Below the pieces are notes generated by a model. It had not been told where the DNA came from. It worked only from the letters and a program-made list of their open reading frames with translations, and did no database searches. From an uncultured Clostridia bacterium (lineage in GTDB: Bacteria; Bacillota; Clostridia; Oscillospirales; Ruminococcaceae), in contig CANQHA010000003.1 of the NCBI GenBank assembly GCA_947623585.1, forward strand, positions 1 through 64,000: a DNA stretch of 64,000 nt, in the 5' to 3' direction. Positions 46,014-55,247 of this stretch are shown here, piece after piece (the stretch's first letter is position 1; every line of letters starts with the position of its first letter). A program made the position numbers and the translations under genes.

Positions 46014-47717
46014 ATGGATATCGCAGTTAAAAAACTTACGAAGTCAAATATGAAAAATAACATGAAAAAACGCATACTTGCTTTGATTTTTGCCGCGCTG
46101 CTCCTTTCGGGCTGCGCCGCAAAGGACGCGGGCGCTTCGGGCGCGGGCGGAAAAGACAAGACCGGAAAATATAATCTTTCCGAAAGCGGCGAGGCGGTCA
46201 TCAACGACGAGGGCTGCGAAAACGCCGTCGCGACCGAAGATAACTACCGCGTGTTCTATGAGATCTTCGTCGGGTCGTTTTCCGATTCCGACGGCGACGG
46301 CACCGGCGATCTTCGCGGAATAATCGACCGCATGGATTATTTGAACGACGGCGACGACGATTCGGGCTTAAGCCTCGGCGTCGAGGGCATTTGGCTCAGC
46401 CCGATATTCAAATCGAAAAGCTATCACAAATACGACGTTGACGACTACTATCAGATCGACCCCGAATTCGGCACCGAGGCCGACCTCAAAGAGCTTATCG
46501 ACCTCTGCCATGAAAGAAACGTCAAGGTCATTTTGGACCTCGTTTTAAATCACACCGACTTTAACAATCCTTGGTTCAGCGCTTTCAGGGGAGCTCATAT
46601 AAACGGCGACGAGACCGACCCCTATTACGACTTCTACGTCTATTATTCCGAGGGGGAGACCCCGCCCTCGGGAAGGACCTTTGCGAGCGTTCCCGGTACG
46701 AAGGACTTTTACGAGTGCAACTTTTCGGGCGATATGCCCGAGCTTAATTATGACAACGAAGCGGTCAGAGAAGCGGTGCTCGACGTTGCGAAGTATTATA
46801 TCGACCTCGGCATCGACGGTTTCCGCTTCGACGCCGCGAAGTATATCTATTTCGGCGACGACGCTCAAAGCGCCGAGTTCTGGAAATGGTATATCGGCGA
46901 GCTGAAAGAGCTCAAGCCCGATATCTATACCGTCGCGGAGGTTTGGGACAGCGACAGCGTTACCGATTATTACTATCCCGCACTGAACTGCTTTGACTTC
47001 ACGACGTCTCAGACCTCGGGGCTTATCGCCCAGACCGCTCAGGCGGGCGACGTGAACAAATATACGAGCTATGTTGACGATTATCTCGAGCGCGTTCAGG
47101 CGCTTAACGACGGCGCGATGATAGTTCCGTTCATCGCAAATCACGACACCGACAGGGCGGCCGGATATCTCACCGAGGCGAGCGGACAGATGAAGATCGC
47201 CGCGAACCTTTATATCCTCTCGTCGGGCTCGCCGTTTATCTATTACGGAGAAGAGATCGGCGCAAGGGGCTCGCGGGGCGGCTCGAACACCGACGCCAAC
47301 CGCAGGCTGAAGATGGAGTGGGGCGACGGCGACAAGGTCTCAGACCCCGAGGGCGCCGATTACGGCTCGCAGAGGGTCAGCGCCACGGTCTTTGAGCAGC
47401 TTTCCGACGGCGGAAGCCTTTTAAGCTATTACAAAAAGCTGATAATGATAAGAAAAGCCAACCCCGCCATCGCAAGGGGAGATTACACCGCGCTCAGCTT
47501 TTCAGGCACCAAGGTCGGCGGGTTCACCGCGGCTTTGGACGGAAAAACCGTAGCTGTGATCCATAACACCACAAACAGCGAGCAGACGGTCGATCTTTCC
47601 TCGGCGGGAATAAGCAAAGCCGAACTCAGCGCGTTTATCGGCGTCGGCGAGGCTTCTCTTGAGGGCACCGTTTTGACGATAAGCGAAAAAACGAGCGCGG
47701 TTTTAAACGTCGGATGA
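46014..47717 (+). CDS. GH13 alpha-amylase lipoprotein
   Basis: A 567-residue surface amylase. Lipobox LSGC (C34) follows a long basic N-region; internal ATGs at 46050 and 46062 could give a more usual signal, but the AAGGAG ribosome site fits 46014. The GH13 sequence regions are all present: DLVLNHTD, GFRFDAAKY (nucleophile D273), AEVWDS (acid E309) and FIANHDTD (H377, D378). A C-terminal beta domain closes it. DGDGTGDLRGI is the usual N-terminal calcium/substrate region. It would cut starch at the surface for the upstream ABC importer. Confidence 0.93.
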   Translation: MDIAVKKLTKSNMKNNMKKRILALIFAALLLSGCAAKDAGASGAGGKDKTGKYNLSESGEAVINDEGCENAVATEDNYRVFYEIFVGSFSDSDGDGTGDLRGIIDRMDYLNDGDDDSGLSLGVEGIWLSPIFKSKSYHKYDVDDYYQIDPEFGTEADLKELIDLCHERNVKVILDLVLNHTDFNNPWFSAFRGAHINGDETDPYYDFYVYYSEGETPPSGRTFASVPGTKDFYECNFSGDMPELNYDNEAVREAVLDVAKYYIDLGIDGFRFDAAKYIYFGDDAQSAEFWKWYIGELKELKPDIYTVAEVWDSDSVTDYYYPALNCFDFTTSQTSGLIAQTAQAGDVNKYTSYVDDYLERVQALNDGAMIVPFIANHDTDRAAGYLTEASGQMKIAANLYILSSGSPFIYYGEEIGARGSRGGSNTDANRRLKMEWGDGDKVSDPEGADYGSQRVSATVFEQLSDGGSLLSYYKKLIMIRKANPAIARGDYTALSFSGTKVGGFTAALDGKTVAVIHNTTNSEQTVDLSSAGISKAELSAFIGVGEASLEGTVLTISEKTSAVLNVG

Positions 47718-47726
47718 GGATAAAAA

Positions 47727-49679
47727 GTGGAATTTATATTTGAAAAAAACGAGCTTGCGGTCCTTGAAGCCGCCGAGAAAAACTGCTGGCTTTTGACTAA
47801 CGGCATGGGAGGTTTTGCTTCGGCGTCTGCGGCGTTTTCGGTCACAAGGTGCGACCAAGGGCTTCTTATCTCGGCCGAATCTCCGAGCCGCAGGTTCAAC
47901 CTCGTTCACCGCGTAAGCGAGGAGCTTGTCTTTGGCGGCGAAAAAGCGTTTTTGTCGTCTCAGAGGTTCGCAGGCGAAAGCGCGGAGGACGGTTTTAAAA
48001 GCCTTGAAAAATTCACTTTCGGCGACGGCGCTGAGTGGGTCTATAATGTCGGCGATGTTAGGGTGGTTCGGCGCTTCGCCATGGCCTATTGCGAGAACGC
48101 CTCGGCGCTGACTTATAGGGTCGAGAACCGCTCGCAAAAGCCCTGCGTTTTAAATATCATGCCGATTTTTCAGATGTCTCAAAAGGGCGACCCGCCGCAA
48201 AAAAGGCTCGATGTGAGCTGCTTAGGCGGCTGCGTGAGCGCGGGCGGGCTTTTTGCCTATGTAAGGTCGAGCGCCGAGCTCAAAAATACCCCGCTTCGCT
48301 TCGAGAGGCTTTATTACCCCGACGACGAAAAGGACGGCCGCCGCGAAAGCGGTCTCGGATTTTCCTGCCTGCAAATTTCTTTGACGGTAAAAGCGGGGGA
48401 GTGCGCCGAGACCGAGATCGTCTTTTCCTCGGAAAAGACCGAAAAAAGCGGCTTCGATATCATATCCGCTTCGATAAAAAGGCGGCGTGAGCTTATTGAA
48501 AATTCGGGCTTTAAAACCCCCGAAGCCGCCGAGCTTTGCCGTGCGGCCGACGCTTTTTCGGCATATCGCGAATCGACCGGCGGAAAGACCCTTATCGCGG
48601 GCTATCCGTTCTTCGGCGACTGGGGCCGTGACACGATGATAGCTATGCAGGGTTGCACGCTTTCGACAAAAAGATACGACGACGCGAAGAGCATTTTAAA
48701 AACGTTTCTGAGCTTTGAAAAGGACGGCCTTTTGCCGAACTATTTCCCCGAGGGTCGCGACGAGCCGCAGTACAACTCGGCGGACGCGCCGCTGCTTTTG
48801 ATAAACTGCGTTTGGCTTTATTACGAGAAGACCCGCGACGAAAACTTTCTGCGCATGGCTTTTCCGACCCTGAAAAGGATAGAGAAAGCCTATGAGAGCG
48901 GCACGAAGTACGCGATAAAGGCGGATTCCGACGGGCTCATCTCGGCGGGCGAGGGCTTGGATCAGGTCACATGGATGGACGTTCGCATAGGCGACGTTCT
49001 CCCCACGCCGCGGCACGGCAAGCCGGTCGAGCTGAACGCTTATTGGTACAGCGACCTTTGCGCCATGGCTGAAATAGCGAAAGTCCTCGGCGAGAGCGGC
49101 GACGAATATTCAAGCCTTGCAGAAAGGGTCAAAGCCTCGTTCAACGAAAAATTTCCGCTTTCGGAGCAGGGTTACCTCAAAGACGTGATCTCGGGAACAA
49201 GCGCCGATTTTCAGCTTCGCTGCAATCAGATCTGGGCGCTTTCAATGCCCTTTACGATGCTTTCAAAGAAGCAGGCAGAAATGGTCTTAGAGGCGGTCGA
49301 AAAGCACCTTTTAACGCCGTGCGGTTTAAGAACTCTTTCGCCCGACGATCCGCAGTTCAGGCCGTTTTACGGCGGCCCTCAAAGCGAGCGCGACCTTGCG
49401 TATCATCAAGGGACGGTCTGGGTATTTCCCGCGGGCGCGTATTATCTTGCGCTGCTGAAATACTCCGACGATAAAAAAAGCGCCGCAAAGCGCGTAAGAA
49501 AAATGCTCGCAGATATGCCCGATATTCTGCGCGAGGGTTGTTTGGGGCAGCTCCCCGAAATTTATGACGGCTTGGAGCCGAAGCGGTCGAAGGGGTGCTT
49601 TGCACAGGCTTGGAGCGTCGGCGAAATACTGCGCGTATACGAGGCGCTCGAGGAGATAGAGGCGCAAAATGAGGATTAA
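47727..49679 (+). CDS. Glycogen debranching enzyme, amylo-alpha-1,6-glucosidase type
   Basis: A 650-residue cytoplasmic protein of the archaeal/bacterial GDE family (GH133). An N-terminal beta-sandwich (LLTNGMGGFASASAAFSV, RRFNLVHRV) is followed by an (alpha/alpha)6 barrel with GYPFFGDWGRDTMIAMQG, LLPNYFPEGRDEPQYNSADAPL and VTWMDVRIGDVLPTPRHGKPVELNA; acidic catalytic residues lie in these segments. GTG start 9 nt after the amylase stop. It removes alpha-1,6 branches from imported dextrins or stored glycogen. Confidence 0.92.
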   Translation: MEFIFEKNELAVLEAAEKNCWLLTNGMGGFASASAAFSVTRCDQGLLISAESPSRRFNLVHRVSEELVFGGEKAFLSSQRFAGESAEDGFKSLEKFTFGDGAEWVYNVGDVRVVRRFAMAYCENASALTYRVENRSQKPCVLNIMPIFQMSQKGDPPQKRLDVSCLGGCVSAGGLFAYVRSSAELKNTPLRFERLYYPDDEKDGRRESGLGFSCLQISLTVKAGECAETEIVFSSEKTEKSGFDIISASIKRRRELIENSGFKTPEAAELCRAADAFSAYRESTGGKTLIAGYPFFGDWGRDTMIAMQGCTLSTKRYDDAKSILKTFLSFEKDGLLPNYFPEGRDEPQYNSADAPLLLINCVWLYYEKTRDENFLRMAFPTLKRIEKAYESGTKYAIKADSDGLISAGEGLDQVTWMDVRIGDVLPTPRHGKPVELNAYWYSDLCAMAEIAKVLGESGDEYSSLAERVKASFNEKFPLSEQGYLKDVISGTSADFQLRCNQIWALSMPFTMLSKKQAEMVLEAVEKHLLTPCGLRTLSPDDPQFRPFYGGPQSERDLAYHQGTVWVFPAGAYYLALLKYSDDKKSAAKRVRKMLADMPDILREGCLGQLPEIYDGLEPKRSKGCFAQAWSVGEILRVYEALEEIEAQNED

Positions 49680-50397
49680 AGACGTTATTTTCGACCTTTA
49701 CGGCACGCTCGTCGATATTCGTACCGACGAGCGCAGGCTCAGCTTTTGGCGCAAGGCGGCCGAGATATTCTCAAAAAACGGCGCCGATTACCTGCCAGCC
49801 GATTTGAAAAAGCGCTATTTTTCGACCGTGAAAAATGAGGAGCAGGCGGCCTTGAAAGCTGCGGGCGGCTTCCCCGAAATTGACATTCTCCGCGTTTTCG
49901 CCGAGCTTTATCGCGAAAAAGGCGTTGAGGCCGACCTCGCGCTTCTCGACGCGACTGCAAAGGCTTTCAGAGAAGCCTCGACCGAGCGTCTGCGGCTTTA
50001 CCCCGAGGCGGCCGCGCTTTTAAAGCGGCTTCGCGAAAGCGGCGTGAGGATATGGCTGCTTTCAAACGCTCAGGCGGCGTTCACCCGCCCCGAGCTTCAA
50101 GCGCTCGGCCTTGAGGGCAGCTTCGACGGCGTTTATCTGTCCTCGGAATGGGGCTTTAAGAAGCCCGATCCGCGATTTTTTGAGGCGCTTTTGACCGAGA
50201 AAAAAATTTCCGCCGAGACCGCAGTGATGATCGGAAACGACGGCGGGTGCGACATCGCTCCGGCAAGAAGCCTCGGGCTGAAAACGGTGTATGTCCGCTC
50301 GGAAATCTCGCCGAAAGAAAGCCCGCCGCAGTCCGACTTTTTCGCCGAAAGCAGCGGGCTGATGGAGATCGCGGGGTTCATTTTGCAAGGCGAATAG
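49669..50397 (+). CDS. HAD-family hydrolase with a DLYGT motif
   Basis: A 242-residue haloacid dehalogenase superfamily protein. Motif I is FDLYGTLVD: the nucleophile D9 is kept, but the second aspartate of the phosphatase motif DxDGT is tyrosine, as in L-2-haloacid dehalogenases and a subset of HAD hydrolases. Motif II is LLSNA, motif III lysine in WGFKKPDPRFF and motif IV GNDGGCDIAPA. It overlaps the debranching gene by 11 nt and ends the operon. The substrate is unknown; a sugar phosphate would fit the context, a dehalogenase would not. Confidence 0.85.
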   Translation: MRIKDVIFDLYGTLVDIRTDERRLSFWRKAAEIFSKNGADYLPADLKKRYFSTVKNEEQAALKAAGGFPEIDILRVFAELYREKGVEADLALLDATAKAFREASTERLRLYPEAAALLKRLRESGVRIWLLSNAQAAFTRPELQALGLEGSFDGVYLSSEWGFKKPDPRFFEALLTEKKISAETAVMIGNDGGCDIAPARSLGLKTVYVRSEISPKESPPQSDFFAESSGLMEIAGFILQGE

Positions 50398-50414
50398 GGG
50401 AGCGAAGAGGGGTT

Positions 50415-50640
50415 AAAAGGTATTCATCTTCCCCGCTCACGCGGGCAAGAAGAATGCTATCGTCTATCACCCCACCCCCCTGCAAAATTTCCTGCGGAAC
50501 GGAAAAAGTGAGTAGCCCCCGCCCCTCGAGGGGCGGGGGCGTTCGCTTTGCTACCTTTTATACAAACGTACTGCGGGGGTGGGGTGGCTTAAAATAGCAT
50601 GAAATCTTGCCCTCGTGAGAGGGAAAGATTGAATTCCTTT
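50415..50640. repeat. Palindromic repeat element, copy 4
   Basis: A 226-bp copy, 17 bp after the HAD gene stop. Left hairpin as in copy 1 (CTTCCCCGC/GCGGGCAAG). The right end is decayed (GAATTCCTTT). The right arm carries the ACCTTTTATACAAACGTACTG variant shared with copies 3 and 5. Confidence 0.9.
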
Positions 50641-50721
50641 AGCACAGTTACCTCCGGCGCAAACGTAACTTCACGCCTCGCGCATTATCCCTGCCTTTGC
50701 TGCATGTCGACCCAACCTTCA

Positions 50722-50953
50722 AAAAGGTATTCGCAAAATCCCGCCTCGGGGCGGAATTTTAGCGAATGCTATCGCTTAGTACCCCACCCCCTCCTTACTA
50801 CCAGCGGAACGGCTAAATTAGTAAGGCCCCCGCCCCTCGAGGGGCGGGGGCGTTCGCTTTGCTACCTTTTATACAAACGTACTGTGGGGGGTGGGGTGAT
50901 TTAAAATAGCATGAAATATTCCCCTCACAAGAGGGGAATATTGAATACCTTTT
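50722..50953. repeat. Palindromic repeat element, copy 5
   Basis: A 232-bp copy 81 bp after copy 4. Its left hairpin (ATTCGC-AAAT-CCGCC/GGCGG-ATTT-GCGAAT) and right hairpin (ATATTCCCCTC/GAGGGGAATAT) share little sequence with other copies but are fully paired. Central palindrome conserved. Confidence 0.9.
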
Positions 50954-51048
50954 AAGCAGCCTCCCCGGCTTGTATCAAAAGTACACTTGGTTACAAAACC
51001 CGCTTCTGTTGCCCTCAAGGGGCGGTGCCTCTAACGCTAACCCTCATG

Positions 51049-52560
51049 TCAGCACAGCGGCGCAAAAATCCTCATCACGCCGTCAACGAGCCACTTGCCG
51101 AAGCCCTTGCCGATATTTTCCCTTGTCCGTTCGCAGCATTTTTGCTGAGTCGCCAAAAAGTCCTCTGAGAGGCTTTCGAGCAGCGACGAGCGATAAAACA
51201 GTGAGTTATTCTCAAAGTGCAGGAACAGGCTGCGATAGTCGAGGTTGACGGTGCCGACGGCGCCGACATTGCCGTCGATGACGCAGGCCTTTGCGTGGAC
51301 GAAGCCGGGGGTATACTCATAAATTTTCACGCCGGCCTCAAGAAGCACCGGATAAAAGCTGCGGGACATTCTGTAAACCAGCTTTTTATCGGGCACTCCG
51401 GGCATGATGATGCGAACGTCAACGCCGCGGCGCGCTGCTCGGACAAAAGCGTCAAGAAGCGCGTTTCCCGGCATGAGATACGGCGTATAGAACCACGCTG
51501 TATTCTCGGCCTGCGAAAGAAGATCGGCGTAAAGCTCGTTTGAGACCGCTTCCTGCCTCAGCGGCGAATCGTAATAGCTCAGAATATATCCGTCTTTTTG
51601 AGCAGCGGGCTCGGCATGAAGCTCCGAGATATATTCGTCGGGCACCCGTTCTTTTGCGAATGCGTTCCAGAACTCCGCGAACATTCTCACAAAGTTTTGG
51701 ACGGCTTCTCCCGAAAGCCTGAAGCCGATGTCTTTCCAATGGCCGTGCTTTTCAAATTCGTTGATATATTCGTCGGCGAGGTTTACGCCGCCGCTGAAAG
51801 CCACCCTGCCGTCGATTATCATCATTTTTCTGTGATCGCGGCAGTTGAGGGTACCCTTTATCACAACGAGAGGGTTGAACGAAACGCAGCGAATGCCCTT
51901 TTCACGGAGCTTTTCAGCGTCTTTTGCGGTATAGGTCGAAATGCTTCCGAGGTCGTCGTACATTACCCTCACGTCAACTCCCTGCGCCGCCTTTTCGGCG
52001 AGAATATCCGTTATCGAGTTCCACATCACGCCGTTTTCGATAATAAAGTATTCGATGAAGATATACCGCTCGGCGCTTTTGAGGTCTTCAAGCATATCGG
52101 GGAACATATCGTCGCCGAGGGGATAATATTTTGCCGAGGAGTTTTTGCAGGGCAGAAAACCGGTCTTTTTCTCGACCCATTCAAAGGTTTGGCAAAGGCG
52201 TTTGTTTTCTTTTGAGATCTCCGCGTTGATCTCCTCTGCGCCGTTATTCCAAGAGGGGAGCGCCGGCGAATTTTCGAGCTTTTTTCTTAAGGGCTTAGTG
52301 GTGCGCTTGTTTCCGAAGAGAAGATATAAAAGAGCTCCGGCGAGCGGAAAAGTCAGTATCACCAACAGCCAGAGAATTTTATAGGTGCTTTCGTCCTGTT
52401 TGGTTATAAGATATAAAACGAACAAAAGCGCCAGCACCGACAGCGCGCCGTTTATCAGCGCGGCCCACGGCGCAAGCCATTTGAGAAGTATATAGATCCA
52501 GAGTGCCTGAAGAAGTATCGCCGGAAAAACGGTGAATATCCGCCTTACGATTTTGTTCAT
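51049..52560 (-). CDS. cls: Cardiolipin synthase (phospholipase D family)
   Basis: A 503-residue membrane enzyme that joins phosphatidylglycerol molecules to cardiolipin. Two or three N-terminal helices including a PLDc_N segment (ITKQDESTYKILWLLVILTFPLAGALLYLLFGNKR) precede two HKD motifs: H243, K245, D250 (DHRKMMIIDG) and H422, K424, D429 (VHAKACVIDG). I use the ATG at 52560 (MNKIVRR), preceded by AAAGGTG. Single-gene unit on the minus strand between repeat elements. Confidence 0.94.
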   Translation of the reverse strand: MNKIVRRIFTVFPAILLQALWIYILLKWLAPWAALINGALSVLALLFVLYLITKQDESTYKILWLLVILTFPLAGALLYLLFGNKRTTKPLRKKLENSPALPSWNNGAEEINAEISKENKRLCQTFEWVEKKTGFLPCKNSSAKYYPLGDDMFPDMLEDLKSAERYIFIEYFIIENGVMWNSITDILAEKAAQGVDVRVMYDDLGSISTYTAKDAEKLREKGIRCVSFNPLVVIKGTLNCRDHRKMMIIDGRVAFSGGVNLADEYINEFEKHGHWKDIGFRLSGEAVQNFVRMFAEFWNAFAKERVPDEYISELHAEPAAQKDGYILSYYDSPLRQEAVSNELYADLLSQAENTAWFYTPYLMPGNALLDAFVRAARRGVDVRIIMPGVPDKKLVYRMSRSFYPVLLEAGVKIYEYTPGFVHAKACVIDGNVGAVGTVNLDYRSLFLHFENNSLFYRSSLLESLSEDFLATQQKCCERTRENIGKGFGKWLVDGVMRIFAPLC

Positions 52561-52608
52561 TTTAGTTTCACCTTTCAGTTTATATTTGCGCAAAAAGCGT
52601 ATGTATAT

Positions 52609-52636
52609 ATTATATCACTTATTTTACTTATGTCAA
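52609..52636 (-). promoter_or_regulatory. Promoter of cls
   Basis: On the minus strand TTGACA (52631-52636), 16-bp spacer, TATAAT (52609-52614). Confidence 0.82.
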
Positions 52637-52743
52637 TAATGGGAGGATTGTGGGGAGAGCTTTTTGCTTCGCTCATGCGGCTCGGGCATATGATACCTTG
52701 ACCGGCAAAGTCTTGCTTTCAGAGAAGATGGGGGCAGTGGCTT

Positions 52744-52968
52744 AAAAGGTATTCATCTTCCCCGCTCACGCGGGTAAGAAGAATGCTTTCGTCTATCACC
52801 CCACCCCCGCTATACTTCCTGCGGAAAGGAACACATATTGAAGCCCCCGCCCCTCGAGGGGCGGGGGCGTTGCCATGTAGTACATCACTACAAAACCTCG
52901 GAGGGGGTGGGGTGACTTAAAATAGCATGAAATCACTCCCTCGGCAGAGGGAGCGATTGAATACCTTT
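52744..52968. repeat. Palindromic repeat element, copy 6
   Basis: A 225-bp copy. Left hairpin CTTCCCCGC/GCGGGTAAG; right hairpin AATCACTCCCTC/GAGGGAGCGATT. Right arm of the GTAGTACATCACTAC type shared with copy 1. Its right half is duplicated in tandem directly downstream. Confidence 0.9.
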
Positions 52969-53200
52969 AAATCGGTCGGCTCGGCTTGCTGCAAAGCCCA
53001 ATTGGCTTAACCCCAGCTTCTGTTGCCCTCGAGGGGCGGGGGCGTTGCCATGTAGTACATCACTACAAAACCTCGGCGGGGGTGGGGTGACTTAAAATAG
53101 CATGAAATCACTCCCTCGGCAGAGGGAGCGATTGAATACCTTTAAATCGGTCGGCTCGGCTTGCTGTAAAGTCCAATTAGTTCACCCCGGCTTCTGTTGT
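52851..53200. repeat. Two tandem 175-bp units from the element and its flank
   Basis: The segment starting CCCTCGAGGG at 52851 restarts at 53026, and a third start (CCCTGCGAGG) begins at 53201. Each unit holds the right half of the palindromic element plus a flank beginning ATCGGTCGGCTCGGCTTG. The units are nearly identical, so the duplication is recent. Positions 53026-53143 form half a copy of the element. Confidence 0.88.
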
Positions 53201-53269
53201 CCCTGCGAGGGGGCGGGGGCTTCATAAAACCGGCCTCTTCTCGGAAACCGCGCGCATCGTTGCACCTCC

Positions 53270-53297
53270 TTGACATTCCCCAAAAATATGCTAAAAT
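53270..53297 (+). promoter_or_regulatory. Promoter of the small anchored protein gene
   Basis: TTGACA (53270-53275), 16-bp spacer, TAAAAT (53292-53297). Confidence 0.78.
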
Positions 53298-53322
53298 AAT
53301 ATAAAAGTCTGGAGGGTTCAAA

Positions 53323-53760
53323 ATGCACATATTCACCAAGGTATTCATAGCCGCAGCGGCGGTGATTCTTATAATTTTCGGGGCATGGTACGGCATAAAT
53401 TCCTATCTTTTCGACCACCCCGACATCAAGATAACCTTTTACGTCTCCGACGAAACGGCGGCCGACGTAAACGTCTTCACTCTGCCTGTTCTTGATTTTG
53501 AGCCGAGCACGAGCTGGGGCGTGAGCGAGGAGTGGGACAACCGCTATTTTGAGATCCAAGACGTCATCGGCGAGATGATATCGGTCGTAAAGGACCACCC
53601 CGACGACGGCGACTGGTTCTATGACAGCTCGGTCGAGGTCGTTGACGGAAAGACCGTCTTTACTGTCTTCGGGTGGTATACCGAAAGCGGCGAGAGGGTA
53701 GACGTCAGAGAGGAATATACCCTTGATTACGTCGTCACCGAGGATATCGCCGAGCACTGA
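53323..53760 (+). CDS. Membrane-anchored small protein of unknown function
   Basis: A 145-residue protein with one N-terminal membrane helix (about 5-25, KVFIAAAAVILIIFGAWYGI) and an acidic extracellular part (FYVSDETAADVNVFTLPVLDF, VVKDHPDDGDWFYDSSVEVVDGKTVFTVFGWY). I do not recognise the family; the outer part may be a small beta fold. Own promoter, ribosome site GGAGGG, and a terminator-like hairpin downstream, so it is a single-gene unit. Confidence 0.75.
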   Translation: MHIFTKVFIAAAAVILIIFGAWYGINSYLFDHPDIKITFYVSDETAADVNVFTLPVLDFEPSTSWGVSEEWDNRYFEIQDVIGEMISVVKDHPDDGDWFYDSSVEVVDGKTVFTVFGWYTESGERVDVREEYTLDYVVTEDIAEH

Positions 53761-53847
53761 CGCCGCGCGCTGCTCCATGATAATAAAATAATCAAGCCCT
53801 GCTTTTAGCCCCTCTTCAACAAGTAAACAAGCCCGCATAATCTGACT

Positions 53848-53880
53848 AAAAGCCGCCGGCTTCTGCGTTGGCGGCTTTTG
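53848..53880. terminator. Hairpin terminator after the small anchored protein gene
   Basis: AAAAGCCGCC pairs with GGCGGCTTTT (10 bp). The rest of the 295-bp gap before the tRNA genes has a short AGTGCCC/GGGCACT hairpin near 53956 and no supported gene. Confidence 0.75.
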
Positions 53881-54018
53881 CATTCCATAAAGGAGTGCGT
53901 GCAAGCCGCCGCCTTAAATCCGTCAGCTTTTAGCGACTATGCGGTGCTGCGCAGTGCCCACTGGGCACTCTTGCTTTCTTATTTCAGAGGGGCTTTTGTC
54001 AGGGCTTTTTGGTAATAG

Positions 54019-54052
54019 AAAAACCGCCGCGAACCTTTTATCGTTCACGGCG
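54019..54052 (-). terminator. Terminator of the tRNA operon
   Basis: On the minus strand a 10-bp stem CGCCGTGAAC/GTTCGCGGCG with an 8-nt loop, followed by GTTTTT. Confidence 0.88.
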
Positions 54053-54055
54053 ATG

Positions 54056-54129
54056 TGGAGGTGCCGCCCGGATTTGAACCGGGGGTCAAGGAGTTGCAGT
54101 CCTACGCCTTACCACTTGGCTACGGCACC
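54056..54129 (-). tRNA. tRNA-Cys (anticodon GCA)
   Basis: Acceptor GGTGCCG/CGGCACC, discriminator U, encoded CCA, TpsiC arm GGTTCAAATCC, anticodon loop CTGCAAC. Last gene of a three-tRNA operon. Its charged pool is the signal proposed for the metY leader peptide. Confidence 0.95.
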
Positions 54130-54137
54130 TTAAACTG

Positions 54138-54213
54138 TGGAGCGGATTACGAGGCTCGAACTCGCTACCTCCACCTTGGCAAGGTGGCGCTCTACCGGAT
54201 GAGCTAAATCCGC
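54138..54213 (-). tRNA. tRNA-Gly (anticodon GCC)
   Basis: Acceptor GCGGATT/AATCCGC, discriminator U, encoded CCA, anticodon loop TTGCCAA, TpsiC arm GAGTTCGAGCCTC. Confidence 0.96.
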
Positions 54214-54217
54214 AATA

Positions 54218-54294
54218 TGGCGACCCGGATCGGGCTCGAACCGACGACCTCTAGCGTGACAGGCTAGCGTTCTAACCAACTGAACTACCGGGCC
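54218..54294 (-). tRNA. tRNA-Asp (anticodon GTC)
   Basis: Acceptor GGCCCGG/CCGGGTC, discriminator G, encoded CCA, anticodon loop CTGTCAC, TpsiC arm CGGTTCGAGCCCG. First gene of the operon. Confidence 0.96.
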
Positions 54295-54320
54295 ACAAAT
54301 CGGCAATGCCGACTTCATCT

Positions 54321-54349
54321 ATTATACTGAAACAAAGCGGCATTGTCAA
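54321..54349 (-). promoter_or_regulatory. Consensus promoter of the tRNA operon
   Basis: On the minus strand TTGACA (54344-54349), 17-bp spacer, TATAAT (54321-54326), directly before tRNA-Asp. Confidence 0.92.
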
Positions 54350-54369
54350 GACCTATTGAGAAAAAATTT

Positions 54370-55245
54370 TCAGGCTTTTTTGCTTCTCATTTTAAGTATC
54401 TCGTCTCGCGTAAAGTGATAAACCTTGTCGCAAAAATGGCACTTGACCTCTGTAATCTCGTCCTCCGAGAGCGCCTCGATGTCTTTAAGCGGCAGGCTCA
54501 TAAGTATGCGCTCGGTGCGTTCGCGGCTGCAATCGCATTTATATTCTACGCCGAAATCGTCCAAAACGTTCGGCTCAAGTCCGTCGAGCGCTTTCATAGC
54601 GATATCCTCAGCCGAAATCCCCAGCTCGAGCATCGTCGTAACGCTCGGCATGGCCTTGATGTTTTTCTCAACAACGTCGATGCATTCGTCGGGCGCAAAG
54701 GGCAGAAGCTGCAAAATAAAGCCTCCCGCGCGCTTGACGCTGAGGTCGGGATTGACCAAAACTCCGAGGGCGCAAACCGTCGGTATCTGCTCGCTGACGG
54801 CGAAATAGTTTGTGATATCCTCGGCAATCTCTCCGCTCACAAGCTCGGTCTGCCCGACGTAAGGCTCCTTTAATCCGAGGTCTTTGATGACGGTGATAGT
54901 CCCGCTGTTTCCGACCGCGGCTCCCACGTCCAGCTTTCCGTTCGGCTTGAGGGGAAGCTCGACGATGTTTTCGTCGCAATATGCCTTGACGTTTCCTGAG
55001 CTGTCCGCTACCGCAACGAGGCTGCCGATTGGGCCTCCGCCGTTTATCTTCACCGAAACGCTGTCGTCCTTGTCTTTAAGCTCGAAGCCGATAAGCGAGG
55101 CGCCGAGCGCAAGCCTGCCGAGCGCCGCCGTAACGACCGCGCTGGTCTTGTGTATCCTCTCTATCTCGGCTACGATGTCCGTCCCTTCAATGGCGCTGCA
55201 AACGCAGGAAGCGTCAGCGCTTATAGTTCTGACTATTCTTCCCAA
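54370..55245 (-). CDS. hslO: Redox-regulated chaperone Hsp33
   Basis: A 291-residue holdase activated by oxidation. The N-terminal core starts GRIVRTISADASCVCSAIEGTDIV; the C-terminal zinc domain has CDCSRER and CHFCDKVY (the CxC...CxxC switch). The start is TTG at 55245, 7 nt after GGAGGG, which matches the family N-terminus; earlier ATGs lie inside the upstream methyltransferase gene. The ribosome site overlaps the end of that gene, so the two are co-expressed. Confidence 0.94.
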   Translation of the reverse strand: MGRIVRTISADASCVCSAIEGTDIVAEIERIHKTSAVVTAALGRLALGASLIGFELKDKDDSVSVKINGGGPIGSLVAVADSSGNVKAYCDENIVELPLKPNGKLDVGAAVGNSGTITVIKDLGLKEPYVGQTELVSGEIAEDITNYFAVSEQIPTVCALGVLVNPDLSVKRAGGFILQLLPFAPDECIDVVEKNIKAMPSVTTMLELGISAEDIAMKALDGLEPNVLDDFGVEYKCDCSRERTERILMSLPLKDIEALSEDEITEVKCHFCDKVYHFTRDEILKMRSKKA

Positions 55246-55247
55246 GT

